A DNA stretch of 64,000 nt from Rhopalosiphum padi (Eukaryota > Arthropoda > Insecta > Hemiptera > Aphididae): contig NC_083599.1 of the NCBI RefSeq assembly GCF_020882245.1, positions 69,919,745 through 69,983,744 of the forward strand, in the 5' to 3' direction. The position numbers and the translations under genes are program-made. Positions 1-11,863 of this stretch are shown here, one piece after another; the first letter of the stretch is position 1, and each line of letters opens with the position of its first letter. The notes under the pieces are model-generated. The model made no database searches, was not told the origin of the DNA, and worked only from the letters and a program-made list of their open reading frames with translations.

Positions 1-540
1 AGATGCCATTACAAGCAGTAATGTTGTTTATCCTGATATACCTTCACCTAGTATATTTCAAGAACCACTTTCTCAATTAAACAAAAGTAATTTAATACAA
101 TTTAAATGTACTGAATGATTTTTTATAAAAATGTGAATTTTACACAAAATCTGTTTATAGGAAAAATTAAAACTCGAGAAACTTCAAGTACTGTTCTATC
201 TGAAAATTCATCTAATCGTGCAGCATGTCATACTTTATTCACAGACAAATCACCATCACCTGTGAACAGAAGTAATCAAATAAATGTAATAACATCACTA
301 TAAATGTCTTACAAAACTAATAATTTATTTTAAAATTATATGAAAGAAACAAACAATAGTAAAGATGCAAAAACCATTGGTTTAGTTAAACGCTCAACTC
401 ATAGTATATTTTCTGACGAATCACTTTCTCTAGTGAACAAAAGTAACCAAATAATATTTAAATGTAATCTAACTTTTTATGAATTTTACACAAAATAATT
501 TTAAAGTAACAACAAACATTCAGGAAACTTCAAGTACTTT
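1..540 (+). pseudogene. Decayed repeated-exon relic
   Basis: Not recognised as a known family. Three diverged copies of one coding-like unit can be seen, each containing a stretch resembling SPxNKSNQI (around 40-110, 235-295 and 400-470) and followed by the nucleotide string tttaaatgta or similar. A second landmark, gaattttacacaaaat, recurs at about 135 and 481, and gaaacttcaagtact at about 178 and 520, giving a repeat period near 345 bp. Stops break every frame (for example after CTE near 115), and acceptor-like tttatag sits at about 160. I infer tandemly duplicated exons of a Ser/Asn-rich protein that have decayed. The gene may extend left of the window. Confidence 0.35.
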
Positions 541-1560
541 AAATTTTAGTAAATTATTTCCTTATTAGACAATGCTAGTAGGTTAATCCATAATAAAAAG
601 ACCAAAGATGTTATTTGTTCAAACTTCATTAATATTCAATTATTATAATTTATAATAAATTCAATTAAAAAACCGTTGGGTATTCCCAATAAAAATAGTT
701 AATGCAATTGTAAAAAATAGAAATGTATAACTGAGCCAAGTTAAAATTATTTTATTTAATGTTTATAAAATATTAAACAATATATCCAATAGGTATTGTA
801 ACTATCAATAAGATTTTGAACTTATATTAAATTTATTAAAAAATGTAATAAGATTAAATTAGCTATACAAATAGAATCTATGTATTAGAAAATGTTAATC
901 ATATTTATGTTTTATCAGAATTATTTAAGTGTAAAAAATATACATTATATAAAAAAAATCAGGCCCTTATGACTTAAAATAAGGTGTTATTGCTTAAAGC
1001 ATAAATGTGTTTAACAAATATTAATTATATGTATTATGTACACTTAACTAATCATGTGTTGCCATTGAATTTATAAAAATACCTTATTCCACAATTAACT
1101 AAAATCTACCTACATGAATTCAATAACTAATTCAAAAAAACTCAGTGAAATATGCTTCGGTCTTGAATACAACAAAAAATTGTAGAGCAGCATCAAGATT
1201 TATATTATAAATAATTATTTTTATTCTTTACATATATGTACAAAACATAAATAAATTATGTAGAACAATATCTTAACATATATCATAAGAACATATCTTT
1301 GAAAAAATTCAATATTATAATTCATTGTAATAATTATCTTGTAATTAAATTTCTTTCAAGACATGTTTTACATCGTTTTGAAGACAATTAATATCTTTCA
1401 TTACTTAATACTTAATACTTATAATTTGTAGTGTTAACTGTTAATAGTATTTTATTGTTTTTATTTTATCACACAAAATTATACATTAACAAATAATACA
1501 AATTAATATCACTAAAGAAATACAGAACGATAATATTCAAAAATAGGTTAGCCTAGACCA
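541..1560. other. AT-rich DNA, no gene seen
   Basis: No coding frame of note, no TIR pair and no tandem array recognised. Confidence 0.5.
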
Positions 1561-1568
1561 TTGTAGAT

Positions 1569-1728
1569 ATGGGCGTAACTAGGATTTAATAGTTACAGGG
1601 GCTAGAGTCCTAGAAAACCAAAGTTAAAAATAAAAATAATTTGAAGGCTAATTGAGGCTAAAAAGTAAAACCTTATAGGGAGGCTAAATACAAATACAGG
1701 GGGCTAAGCCCCCTAGTTACGCCGATGG
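1569..1728. mobile_element. hAT-type MITE, 160 bp
   Basis: Terminal inverted repeats share GGCGTAACTAGG (left arm from 1571, right arm near 1713-1724). The element is flanked by an exact 8-bp direct repeat, ttgtagat, at 1561-1568 and 1729-1736, the target-site duplication size of hAT transposases. It has no coding capacity, so it is non-autonomous. The interior carries aggctaa repeats. Confidence 0.8.
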
Positions 1729-1736
1729 TTGTAGAT

Positions 1737-2190
1737 TGAACTATTTAAATATTTTATTCTATAAATAGAATGCTGCCGTGTAATTGAACGAGTTGTGATA
1801 TAATATGTAAGGATTATGTTGTTCAAAAAACTGTGCACAGTCTCTATTCTCTACCATCTTTGATATTCGTTATCTCTCTATAATATGATTCTCTGCTTTT
1901 ACTACGGACCATATAAAGGTATAAGGTTTATCTTAGTCCATGATTTTTACCTATACAGCAGTCTTTACAAACAAAAAGTACCCATTTATTTAGAGTGATA
2001 AGCACTTGTCCAAAAAATTATAAGAGTTCCAACACCTTGGAAACTGCCCCCAGTGCAACTTATAGGTACAAAGTTAATTATCATTACTGCGTTGAACGAT
2101 AGTAGATAACAAATGTATTACATATGAAAATATGTACCTATTATTATTATTTATTACCCATGTGACTACTGGTCTTCAGAAATAAGATGT
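1737..2190. other. AT-rich DNA, no gene seen
   Basis: Nothing beyond AT-rich sequence recognised. Confidence 0.4.
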
Positions 2191-2199
2191 ATTATAAAA

Positions 2200-2494
2200 A
2201 CTGAAAACCGCCCAATTTTGAAAAGCTATATCTCGCTAACAAATTAACGAAAAATAATAATTTGAACGTTATAATTCATAAAAAAAATGCCCTACTATTT
2301 TATGACATTTTAAATATAGGTTGCCATTTGAAAATAAAAAGTCAATAGTGTTTTCACTATTAAATATAAGTGAAAAAAATAAAAAATTTACATAGTTTTA
2401 GAAAAATATAAAACTGAAAATTTTGAAAAAAAAAATTGAAAAAAGTTAATGCATTTTGAAATAATGAGTGTTGTTTGATAAAAGAATCACCTTG
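2200..2494. mobile_element. Partial TA-target MITE (family of 8404-9025)
   Basis: The right end reads gataaaagaatcaccttg followed by TATA, matching the terminus of the palindromic element at 8404-9025 (gataaaagaatcatcctg then TA). The interior (gttgccatttgaaaat, then aataatgagtgttgttt) is also shared with 5754-5915. The left terminus is not recognisable, so the copy is truncated or diverged. Confidence 0.5.
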
Positions 2495-2502
2495 TATACA
2501 TA

Positions 2503-3415
2503 TATATTTTGCGATTCGTAAAATACTCAAGGTAGAAATACCCCATGATACAAAAGAATACTAATACAATTGCTATATAATTAAACGAGTAAAATACGAG
2601 TAGGCGGTATATTAAGTAAAAGTTATGCTAATTCATATGTGTAGTTAAAACCAATTAATTTTTTTTTATTGTTTATTCATACAGTACATTAAATGTGATG
2701 CCATCGACTCTACTTATTAACAATCTACAACCACCAGGGTCATTAAAAAAATAAGTAAAAATAAAATGTTTGATTATTATATTAAAATGTTTGAAATTTT
2801 CACAATCACTGTGACATTGGTGATAATTTATAAATAAATCAAATTAATTTTTATCTGAATGAGTCAATATTTTTCTCTTTATTAAAAAAATATATAAATA
2901 GAATACTTTTAGAGTAATATGTATTGTTTGTTAACACTTCATACTGTGGACTTTAAATAACTCAACGTTCTGAACATTGATTTGAGTTTAAATAATTTAG
3001 ATTAATTGTAGTCATTGATATGATTCGTTTATAAAAGGAGTTCTGTATAGGCAATTTTTGGGCTAAATGTTATTACCAATTTTTTCAAAGTAGTAATCAT
3101 TAGTAATAATAGTAGTTAAATCTACAACTGTGGTCTAGACTTACCGAGTCTTAAATATTATTTTGTACTATAATATTTTGAATTGTTTTAAATATTTAGA
3201 AGCATATTTCACTGAGTATTTTGAAATTAGTTAGGATTAATGTAAATTTCCGTTTATTTTGGAACAAGACATATATATAAATTCAATGATTAGGCAATCC
3301 ATGAGTTTAAGTATATATATAAATATAATTATTATTTGTTAAACACCTTATTTCAAACCATAAGGCCCTTTTTTTAACATAATGTATTTTTTTTTTTACA
3401 CTTAAAATAATTCTG
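2503..3415. other. AT-rich DNA, no gene seen
   Basis: No convincing ORF, RNA gene or repeat structure recognised. Confidence 0.4.
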
Positions 3416-4368
3416 AATAAATATTGTGACTACTCGACTAGATTTGTTCCCGGTCGAGAGTCATGTGGCCGCCTCGAATAGGTTGTACGGTCGCCAACCA
3501 CGGACCGAGGCCCGAAAGCCGGAGTGCCGTGGATTTGTGTTTTTTCTTGGTTACATATGATAATACACATTGTAATAACATTGGGACAGTGACATACGTG
3601 TAGTCGATAATATAATAAAAAAACAAAACAAAAATTCGAGAGAAATAGAAATATTTTAAATTTATTTGCATATTAGCTCCAAAACTGAAAGTTGGTGCCG
3701 AGAAAGCCACCTGGCACAAAACTCGGTCAGAAATATAATAATAATAAATTAATAATTCTAAAAAAACATGTAAGGTACCGGCCACGGTGATATATTATAG
3801 GATATAAAAAAAAAATGGTGTTAACCATTTATATTACCAAATTACCACACGGAGTGTGGGTATGGGTCGCCCCTCGGCGCACCAGCAAAACGGCTTTTAC
3901 TCACAGTCGTTCATCTTCGGAAGGCAGGAGAAAATGGAGTGCCGTGCCTTTGCATTGTCGGCCCATACCATGATATGTGGTTGGCAACGAAACAGACGAC
4001 AGGCGACAGAGGGGTCACATACGTACGGATAATTATCCGATTAATTAATTATAGTATAGTAATGACTATTTGGTGTTACGTGGCCGATATGTTACAGTGA
4101 CCTAATTAGGTAGTTAATTGGTGATCGTCTGTGCGGGGAGACCTTTACACCTAACCCATGGGTACTAGGAGTGGTGCGTGGGTGCGATATTTTCCCAGGC
4201 GGTGAGGTCATTGATCGGCGGAGACTCGAGGTCCATATGATAAGTCGCCTTATCGCACGCCGCGCTCGTAATATACCTGTAATTTGGCCTTCTATGGATA
4301 ATATGTGTGTGTGTGTGTGTGTAATTTGCGTTGGACGTCACAATATATGATCTACATTTCCTATACAT
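3416..4368. other. GC-raised island, identity unknown
   Basis: Base composition is clearly richer in G+C than the surroundings (for example 3440-3540, 3850-4000 and 4125-4265). Short strings recur in it: ggagtgccgtg at about 3520 and 3939, and gttggcaac/gtcgccaac near 3490 and 3982. No long ORF on either strand looks real. A (GT)n microsatellite lies at about 4303-4322. It could be a decayed exon/promoter or a fragment of a GC-richer retroelement. Confidence 0.3.
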
Positions 4369-5750
4369 AGATTCTATTTCTAAAACTAATATAATCTTAT
4401 TTCATATTTAAGTAAAATATAACACTGTAATGATAGTTACAATTCCTGTCGGATACAAGTTCAATATGTTATAATATTATAAACATTAAGTAAAATAATT
4501 TTAACTTAGCTCAGTTATACAATATATAATATACAAATAATAAAATTAAATAAATAATAAAGTATTATTTATAATTCCTTGTATTGATGATATTTCAATT
4601 TGTTCATATTAAATACATCTTTAAATACTTAATATAATTTTAAAACTATTTATATGTATTAACATATTCACAGACAATTGTTATTGATGCATAAATAGAA
4701 CTTCTAGTTTCTACAATTATTTGTTGCATTAAAACCGGGCCCTAGTCACAAATTAATCCCTATTTAATTTAATTTTATATTATTAGTGACCTCTATAAAT
4801 GTTAGTATCATTTTAAAGTCCAAGATTATAAAAAATCTATTCCAAATTTGATGACACAGTTTAATCAACATTTTCGTTTTGAAATTATGCATAATATGAG
4901 TAATGATTAGCATGTGTTCAAAAAATCAGAACAAATTCTCCATTAACCACAGACTTGAAACAATAATACCATTTAAAAGTGGTACTAGTTTTAATAAATA
5001 TGAAATTTTATATATAAATTTAATAGTAACAACTTTTTAATAATAAGCAATAAATAGGCAACAACATCAATTAATTTACAAAAAAAATATCAATATTTTG
5101 CATACCTATTACTAAGTTGGAAGTTGTTACAATATTTAAAAGTTATTATAGCTAGACTTGGGAACTTAAAAGCTTTAAACACAGACAAATACAAATAAAA
5201 ATATGAGCAAATACAAACATATATAACATATGTATACTAGAACAAGACAATGTTGATGTTGACTGTTTATTACTTCTATTATCAATTTTTCCTTTTTTTT
5301 TGAATAATTGTACCTATTGCTTTAATATCAATGGCATTGGTTAAAAAAAAAATGATAGGTCAATAGGAATTCCTCTTATAAGTAAAAATTGTATAAGTGT
5401 ATAATATGCAAAATACACACTTGCATTTGCATACATACATACAAAATATATAATTTTATATAATTATAAATATTATAATATGAGTTTTTAATTTAAATAT
5501 AACAACATCTAAGTCCGAATCATTGCAAAATACATTATAAGCAAATATATTAAATATGTCCAATAATTGCATCAGTAAAAAATTATCATAATATATTTGG
5601 AATGGTGAATTATTGTTGTCATATAGTTAATTCTAGTATATTAATAAGTTAGTCAATAAGATGTGTATGACAAACTAAATTTAAAAGCAAATTCATTATT
5701 GTAAGGCGCCCAATAATATTGACTATACCAGGCATGTTAAACATGCAACC
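4369..5750. other. AT-rich DNA, no gene seen
   Basis: About 1.4 kb with no supportable feature. Confidence 0.4.
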
Positions 5751-5753
5751 CTC

Positions 5754-5915
5754 GGCTCATACTATTTTATGACATTTTAAATATAAGTTGCCATTTGAAA
5801 ATCAAACATTTATAGTGATTTCACTATAAACCATGAAACTAAAAATTTTGAAAAAAAAAATCAACACTTTTTGATATAATGAGTGTTGTTTGATAAAATA
5901 ATCAACCTATATTTG
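5754..5915. mobile_element. Fragment of TA-target MITE family
   Basis: Shares ttttatgacattttaaatat, gttgccatttgaaaat and aatgagtgttgtttgataaaa with 2290-2490, so it is a truncated copy of the same family. It ends just before the array at 5923. Confidence 0.4.
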
Positions 5916-5922
5916 GGGATAT

Positions 5923-6021
5923 CCCGAGTGCGTCCGCAGTCTTATCGACAAATTATATTCCAGTGCCCGAGTGCGTCCGCCGTCTTATCGACAAATTATG
6001 ATGAATAGCCCGAGTGCGTCC
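5923..6021. repeat. Array of cccgagtgcgtcc, 43-bp period
   Basis: Three copies of cccgagtgcgtcc start at 5923, 5966 and 6009, exactly 43 bp apart. The first two are followed by cttatcgacaaattat. The array lies 300 bp upstream of the MULE transposase start, so I infer it is the left terminal or subterminal array of that element. No matching inverted array was found downstream of the ORF. Confidence 0.6.
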
Positions 6022-6320
6022 TCGGTCCACAGCTGCTATAGGTATCTATTTAAGATAAAATAATCGAAACTTTAAGATACCTACATGTTTGACGATCGAT
6101 ATGGTGGTTATAATGTACAACTATAATACTTTCATTTGTACATTTATGACTGTAAAACACTGGAAACGGTGGGGAAATTAATTTTAGCTCTGATAATAAT
6201 TTTGCATGATTACAAGTTAAAACTTACTCAGTTACGGTCAATAAGTGCTATAGTGAAATTGTGTGCGAAGTAGTGCCGTAATATTATATAATACAAATTG
6301 TCAATTTGCAAATTTTAAAA

Positions 6321-7640
6321 ATGTCATTGCCCGAAAACATGCTAAGCCAACACGGTAAGGAAATAAAAATTATTGACGGGTATAAATTAAGATTTCATAA
6401 AATATTAAATAATAATGTTAGACGATGGAATTGTACAAACAAAAAGTGTTAAGCATATTTTAAAACCGATGAAAGTGGAGATACTGTTATAGAGAATAAA
6501 TTAGATCATAACCATGAAAAAGACGTACAAGACATTATGGTTAGACAAGTTATTCGTAATTCATTAAAAAGAAAAGCACAGGATGAAATTTGTGAACGGC
6601 CACTTAAATTAATACATCATGAACTTAAGAAAATTAACACAGATACATTAAATAAAACTGATATGAATTGCTTTCGCAAAAATATATATTTGGCAAGACG
6701 ATCAAAACTACCAGCAAGACCATGTAATATTCAAAATGTACATGAAATATTGGATTCGTTAGAAATCAAAACTTATGACGACGAACAATTTCTCATGGTA
6801 AATGACAGTAATCAAAATATAGTAATGTTTTCATGTGAAAAAAATTTAAATACTTTAAGTACTGTTAAGACTATATATGTAGATGGTACATTTAAGTATT
6901 GTACTAAATTTTTTTTACAATTATTTACAATACACGGCTTAATTAATGGTCATTACATACCTTTAGTGTATTTTTTACTTAATAATAAAGAATGCGAATC
7001 ATATGTGAAATGTTTTAATATATTAAATATTATTTTGAATTATCTATTCATCTTGGCGCATTAAAAGTTTGGCCAACTATAATTATTAAAGGATGTCGTT
7101 TCCATTTGGGGCAAGCATGGTGGTGTCACATTCAAAATTTTGGGTTGAGTAAAGATTATCGTGACCAAACGGAAATAGGTTTATTTTTGAAAAATATATT
7201 TGGTTTACCATTATTGAATCAAGAAGATGTAGAAAACTGTATTATTGAAGATTTTATATCTATAATGCCGAAACATTAAAAACTCAACGAATTTATGGAT
7301 TATATTATAGAAAATTATATAGATTCTGGAGCAAAATTTCCTATTTCCATGTGGGCCGAAATGAATAGTAGTTCTGAAAGAACAACAAATGCCTGTGAAA
7401 GCTTTCATTCCAAGTACAACTCATTATTTTATACACATCACCCAGACATATATACATTTTTGGAAATATTAAAAAAAATTCAAATTGATACTAAAATAGC
7501 AATCCGAACGGCCACACAAACAACAAAAAAACCAAAAAGAAGTACGTGCAAGAAAATTACATACATTGAAGACAATATAAAACAATTTAAAAATAATAAA
7601 ATATCAAGATTCGATTTTGTCAAAAGAATGCCATTTTACA
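6321..7640 (+). pseudogene. MULE transposase with FLYWCH finger, broken
   Basis: Mutator-like transposase relic. The reading frame starts MSLPENML at 6321. Residues about 15-70 form a FLYWCH-type zinc finger (RWNCTNKKC, then DHNHE), followed by a MULE domain with IYVDGTFKYC, which holds the first predicted catalytic Asp, and later GCRFHLGQAWW and the conserved block WAEMNSSxERTTNACESFHS. Lesions: an in-frame TAA at 6450-6452 right after the finger's second Cys; a frameshift near 7020-7040, before the HLGALKVWPTI segment; and a TAA at 7277-7279. The C-terminal part runs to about 7640. The encoded protein would have bound element ends and cut DNA, but this copy cannot make an intact enzyme. A related fragment lies at 34158-34543. 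Confidence 0.85.
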
Positions 7641-7977
7641 TATTTATATATATATATATAAATAAATCCCTCTTAATAAAAAATATTTTTCAGTAATATA
7701 AACACGAACGCTATTGGGTTGTAATTATTTATTAGTAAATTATCAAAAAGTCAATATTTTCCGAAAATCTAAGTTTTGACGATTGTCTAATGGTGGAATG
7801 ATTGCCGATTGGTAGTAATATTATTATAGTTTGCAAATTAAGATGAAATATTGTCAATTTTCTATTATTTTATTTTATAAAAATTATAAGCATTTGTTTA
7901 TTTGTTTGCTCACTGCTTCACGTTTGTTGTTCATCGAGTATTTAATGTTTATCGGGTTTATCCATCTCGTCTCAAAG

Positions 7978-8329
7978 CAGGGCCTAAAATACTGTGTCCC
8001 CTCAAAATCAAAGCGAGTCCCCTGAATAACAAATGTGTGTCCCAAGTTTTATAACGTGTTTTTAGTTTTGATTGCAGAAATAAGTAATAACATATATTTA
8101 GGAATTTCAACACAATTTAAAATATTTTGAACTTATTGTTGTATTTATTTTATTTTTTTTAGTTCAGTATCATATAAATAATATTGATATGACAGGTAAG
8201 TGGTACATAAAAGCAGGGAGATTTTGGGAGTTATAACCTACACAGATTTTTTTTATTATAAAAATTGCCTAAAGGTAATAGTTAAATTAATAAGTGTGTC
8301 CCCTGAAATTAGATGTATTTTAGGCCCTG
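7978..8329. mobile_element. hAT MITE, 352 bp, with 8-bp TSD
   Basis: TIRs are CAGGGCCTAAAATAC at 7978 and its exact reverse complement ending at 8329; a further inner match is aggggacac. The 8-bp direct repeat tctcaaag flanks it at 7970-7977 and 8330-8337. The paralogous site at about 60978 has tctcaaag only once. No ORF. Confidence 0.9.
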
Positions 8330-8403
8330 TCTCAAAGGTATATAATTTATTGATTTAATGAAATATTTTCATTTTATTTTTTTATATTATCATTTATATT
8401 ATA

Positions 8404-9025
8404 CAGAGTGATTCTTTTATCATAAAACACTCATTATTTAAAAAAGTATTCATGTTTTTGAAAACATTTTTTTGCATAGTTTAAAGTTGTTAAAAAACAA
8501 CGTTTTTATTAAAAAAAATTATATTTTTAAATATTTTTTTAATTTTTTTACTTTTTTGAATAACAACATATAGCTTTTAATTTCATATTCCAAAGCAGAA
8601 CAATATTCTTTATATATATATTGATACATGAAATCGAATTTAGGGCGAGTAGTTTATGAGTTATAAGTATTTAAAGTTTTAATGCGCGGAAAGGAGTGGT
8701 ACGGGGTTACCCCGCAAAACGTTTGTCCACTACACTGCTTGTCTAAACTTTAAATATTTATAACTCATAAACTGCTCGTCCTAAATTCGATTTTTATGTA
8801 TCAAAATACTCGGAAATTTATTCTGCTTTAGGATATGAAATTAAAACTCGTATGTTGTCATTCAAAACAGTAAAAAACTTAAAAAATATATAAGGAAAAT
8901 TTTTTTTTAATATAATTTTTTAATAAAAGTTATTTTTAACAACTTGAAACTATGTAAAAAAATGTTTTCAAAAACATGAATACTTTTTGAAATAAAGATT
9001 GTTTTACGATAAAAGAATCATCCTG
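8404..9025. mobile_element. Palindromic MITE, 622 bp, TA target
   Basis: Ends are CAGAGTGATTCTTTTATC and GATAAAAGAATCATCCTG. The two halves are inverted copies of one another almost to the centre near 8700 (ctcataaactgctcg against cgagtagtttatgag), so single strands could fold into a very long hairpin. A TA dinucleotide lies on each side, and the paralogous repeat at about 61030 lacks the element. Mariner/pogo-like mobilisation is inferred from the TA target. Confidence 0.8.
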
Positions 9026-9450
9026 TATATAATATAAAATTATACATAAATTTAATACATTATCTTATTATAGGTACCATTGACAATACTACTGCTTTAG
9101 TACAACATTTCGTGGTAATTAAATTATTGTAACCAATATCCATTGTATTATTTGTATTTTTCAATTGTCTACAACTAAATTTATTTAATAGTAAGAATTT
9201 ATTAATTTTTAATATTATTAACTAAATATACCTATTAAAAATAATATCTAACTAATATTAAGATAATTATTGTAATATTTGTAACATTTAAGAGCAATAT
9301 TCCAAAATATTAAAATACTAGTAATGATGCACCTTAACATGTGCTATAAGAAGGAAGTTTTTGAAATTTTATTTGAACAAAAATGTATTATTTTCCAAGT
9401 TGGTTTAAACTACTCTGCCTAGTTAGGTCAAATGTACTATACGTATACTA

Positions 9451-10572
9451 ATATACTATATAGAAACATAGGAACTGTCATTGATTAACATTTGTCAAAA
9501 TGTATGTTCCTTCATAACAATTAACAATACTAAAAAATAGTACAAAACAAATAGTTATAAGAATTTGTAAGTTATACTAAATCCAAACTTTATGGTACCT
9601 ATTACAATTACTATTAATTTTGCCCATGTTAAAATATCCATTTATACAGTAATTATTTTTTAAATACATTTGTTATGATTGAAAAAATATGTATTTCTAT
9701 ATAATACTTTTTTTTTTGATAAATGATAAATTATAATAAGTTAAAATATTATACTTAAAAGCTAAATATTTAAATTATTTAAAAACTATCTATAATATTT
9801 TAATTAAATAGTATTGGAAATTTAATTTTATGATAAAATAAATCAGGAAAAATCTAGATTATACCTATTTTATATTTTTAAGTACTTTATGTGTATCACA
9901 AAATATTTTTAAATTTTATTTCTAATTATTTTAATACATAAAGATAATTTTATTCCATTTTCCTGTTCATTTTTATTAATTTTACGCAGTACCTATCATA
10001 ATATATATTTTTTATGGATATTATAATTGTATAATATTATAAGGTGTGTATTGAAATTGTTATTGAATTCGTTAATTTTTTTAAATATATATATATTTAT
10101 ATATATATATTATATATATAATAAGAGATATAAGAATAAGATTACTTTTATTTAATTCACCAATTTCTTATATATTTACTACTATGAACTAATTTATTAT
10201 ATATTATGCGTACTCTATATTGGTATAACTCACTATAACTGTACACATATTGGAATATTATAGCATGTTGTATTTTTAAATGGACTGTATATACATATTT
10301 CCATAGAATGATATGTAACTTAGTCACTTAGACTTAGGGGTAAATAGTATGTAGTGGCTAAGAAACCAAAGTTCTACTCGGGTTATCTAGATGAGTATAT
10401 TACCTAATATAAGTATACAATGTTTATAAACACATTATATTACCTACATTGTGTTTGTTAAAACTTGAAAATCTAAAGCATTTTTATAATTTCATATGTA
10501 GTGATATGTACTCACTCAATATAGTTTATAAGTATAATTCTGAATGATTAAATAGTACAATATTTTACAATA
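9451..10572. other. AT-rich DNA, no gene seen
   Basis: Includes a (TA)n-rich tract at about 10085-10125. Nothing else supportable. Confidence 0.4.
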
Positions 10573-11103
10573 TTATCACCCGCCCCATGAGTATTTGCAG
10601 TCCATTAGATTTTCTTTAAATATCCCTATTCTTGCTTCTCGCCGTCTAGATGCTGACCCTTCATTCATCACCTCTCTTCTTAATGGCACTAAGCCTGACC
10701 TTCTCTCCTCTATCTCTTTCGTGTTCCCATGCATTATACTAGGAATCACTCTCTTTACCTTGTCCCCTCTCACCATTCCAACTACTCTCATAACCATCCT
10801 TTGCATAGAATGCTTCGTCTACGCAATAACTCTTAGGTCCGTACTTGATTTTTTGAATATATATAGGTACTAACATTAGTTATTTAGTTTTTAGTTGTAT
10901 TGTACACTAGGATAGTAGGATGTAATATTTATAATTGTACCAAAAATTTAGTTAGATTACACTATGAGCACTGTATTTTACCTCTGTTTTGTCTGCGTGA
11001 TCATTCATTCACTATTATTATTGTAATTTTTCTGTATTTAATTTGTTATTGTGTATTTGTATCTCTTTGAATTGCCGATTGGTATTAAATAAATAAATAA
11101 ATA
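10573..11103 (+). mobile_element. 5'-truncated LINE: RT-ORF 3' end and tail
   Basis: The frame from about 10583 encodes a C-terminal segment with RRLDADPSFITSLLNGT and LLSSISFVFP, which I recognise as the usual end of the reverse-transcriptase ORF of a non-LTR retrotransposon family common in aphids. It ends at a stop near 10873. About 230 bp of 3' UTR follow, finishing in a repeated taaa tail (ttaaataaataaataaata) at about 11084-11103, typical of LINE integration. The rest of the element is missing, as expected from 5' truncation. It cannot transpose. Confidence 0.7.
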
Positions 11104-11863
11104 TTAATTTTTTTTAATTTTCATAAAAATAGGTTGTCATAATTTTAAAATTTTATTTCAAAGAAACAGTAACTTAATAGTACTTATTTTCCATAATAAT
11201 ATGCTTCTTATAAGAAGTAGTTCTCGTAATCTCGTAGTAGTTAGGTATATAGAATATATAAATTACATTTATTGTTTGTATACATGAATATAGTTGCATA
11301 AATAATAACCACGGTTTTTTAATAAGTATTAAAAAAAATAATAATACTCGTTTTAATTTACAACAATGTAGATACAGGCGTACTTTATTATTATTTAATA
11401 CATCGTAACGAACGCATGGACCATGGGTGACGGGCATTTGGCTAACAGTTTTCGTAAAATTAGTAAATCTATAATAATCTATTAATATTAAATAAAATAA
11501 TATATAGTATACTATATACTATAATAATAATATATATATATATATAATGTATTAAAAAATACGTACCTATGATTGCATCTTGTACATTTTTTATTTTTTT
11601 TATTGTTATAATATTAAATTTTGTTATTACTGTTGAAGACAGTAACTAATGTGTTTAATACTGTTTATTATTTTATATGCGTCTCTGTGACTTGTAAACT
11701 TGAAATACTCGTGTCTAACTGTGCACGTGATATTAAGTATTAGCACCTGTATGCTGTACTAGCTAATATTAAGTACCTAAATTGTACAGATATCGTAATG
11801 GCTACAAACTAAAAATTATAATGGCTACAAAACAGATAATTATATTTTATTATTATAATAATT
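11104..11863. other. AT-rich DNA, no gene seen
   Basis: Contains a (TA)n tract at about 11530-11550. Nothing else recognised. Confidence 0.4.

Larger units (their letters stand above)
7660..9450 (+). repeat. Dispersed repeat, copy 1 (partner 60590-61445)
   Basis: Aligns in the same orientation with 60590-61445: landmarks are aatatttttcagtaatata, cgctattgggttgt, ggtggaatgatt, ataggtaccattgacaatact and actactctgcctagttaggtcaaa. This copy is longer only because it contains two insertions (7978-8329 and 8404-9025). It starts right after the MULE ORF, so it could be the non-coding 3' part of that element. No coding frame is evident. Confidence 0.75.

Noticed and set aside
3300..3400. CRISPR-like or satellite arrays among AT-rich repeats across the window
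   Set aside because: The regular arrays found are short-motif transposon-arm type; none has constant repeats with unique spacers, and the sequence is eukaryotic.
3438..3785. 115-codon - strand frame in the GC-raised island
   Set aside because: No signal, domain or splice support; its composition is that of low-complexity AT-rich text in the middle.
4165..4368. 67-codon - strand frame with HTHTHTHI
   Set aside because: Produced by reading the (GT)n microsatellite; no other support.
10576..10806. 76-codon - strand frame
   Set aside because: Antisense of the LINE reverse-transcriptase remnant, which has recognisable coding text on the + strand.
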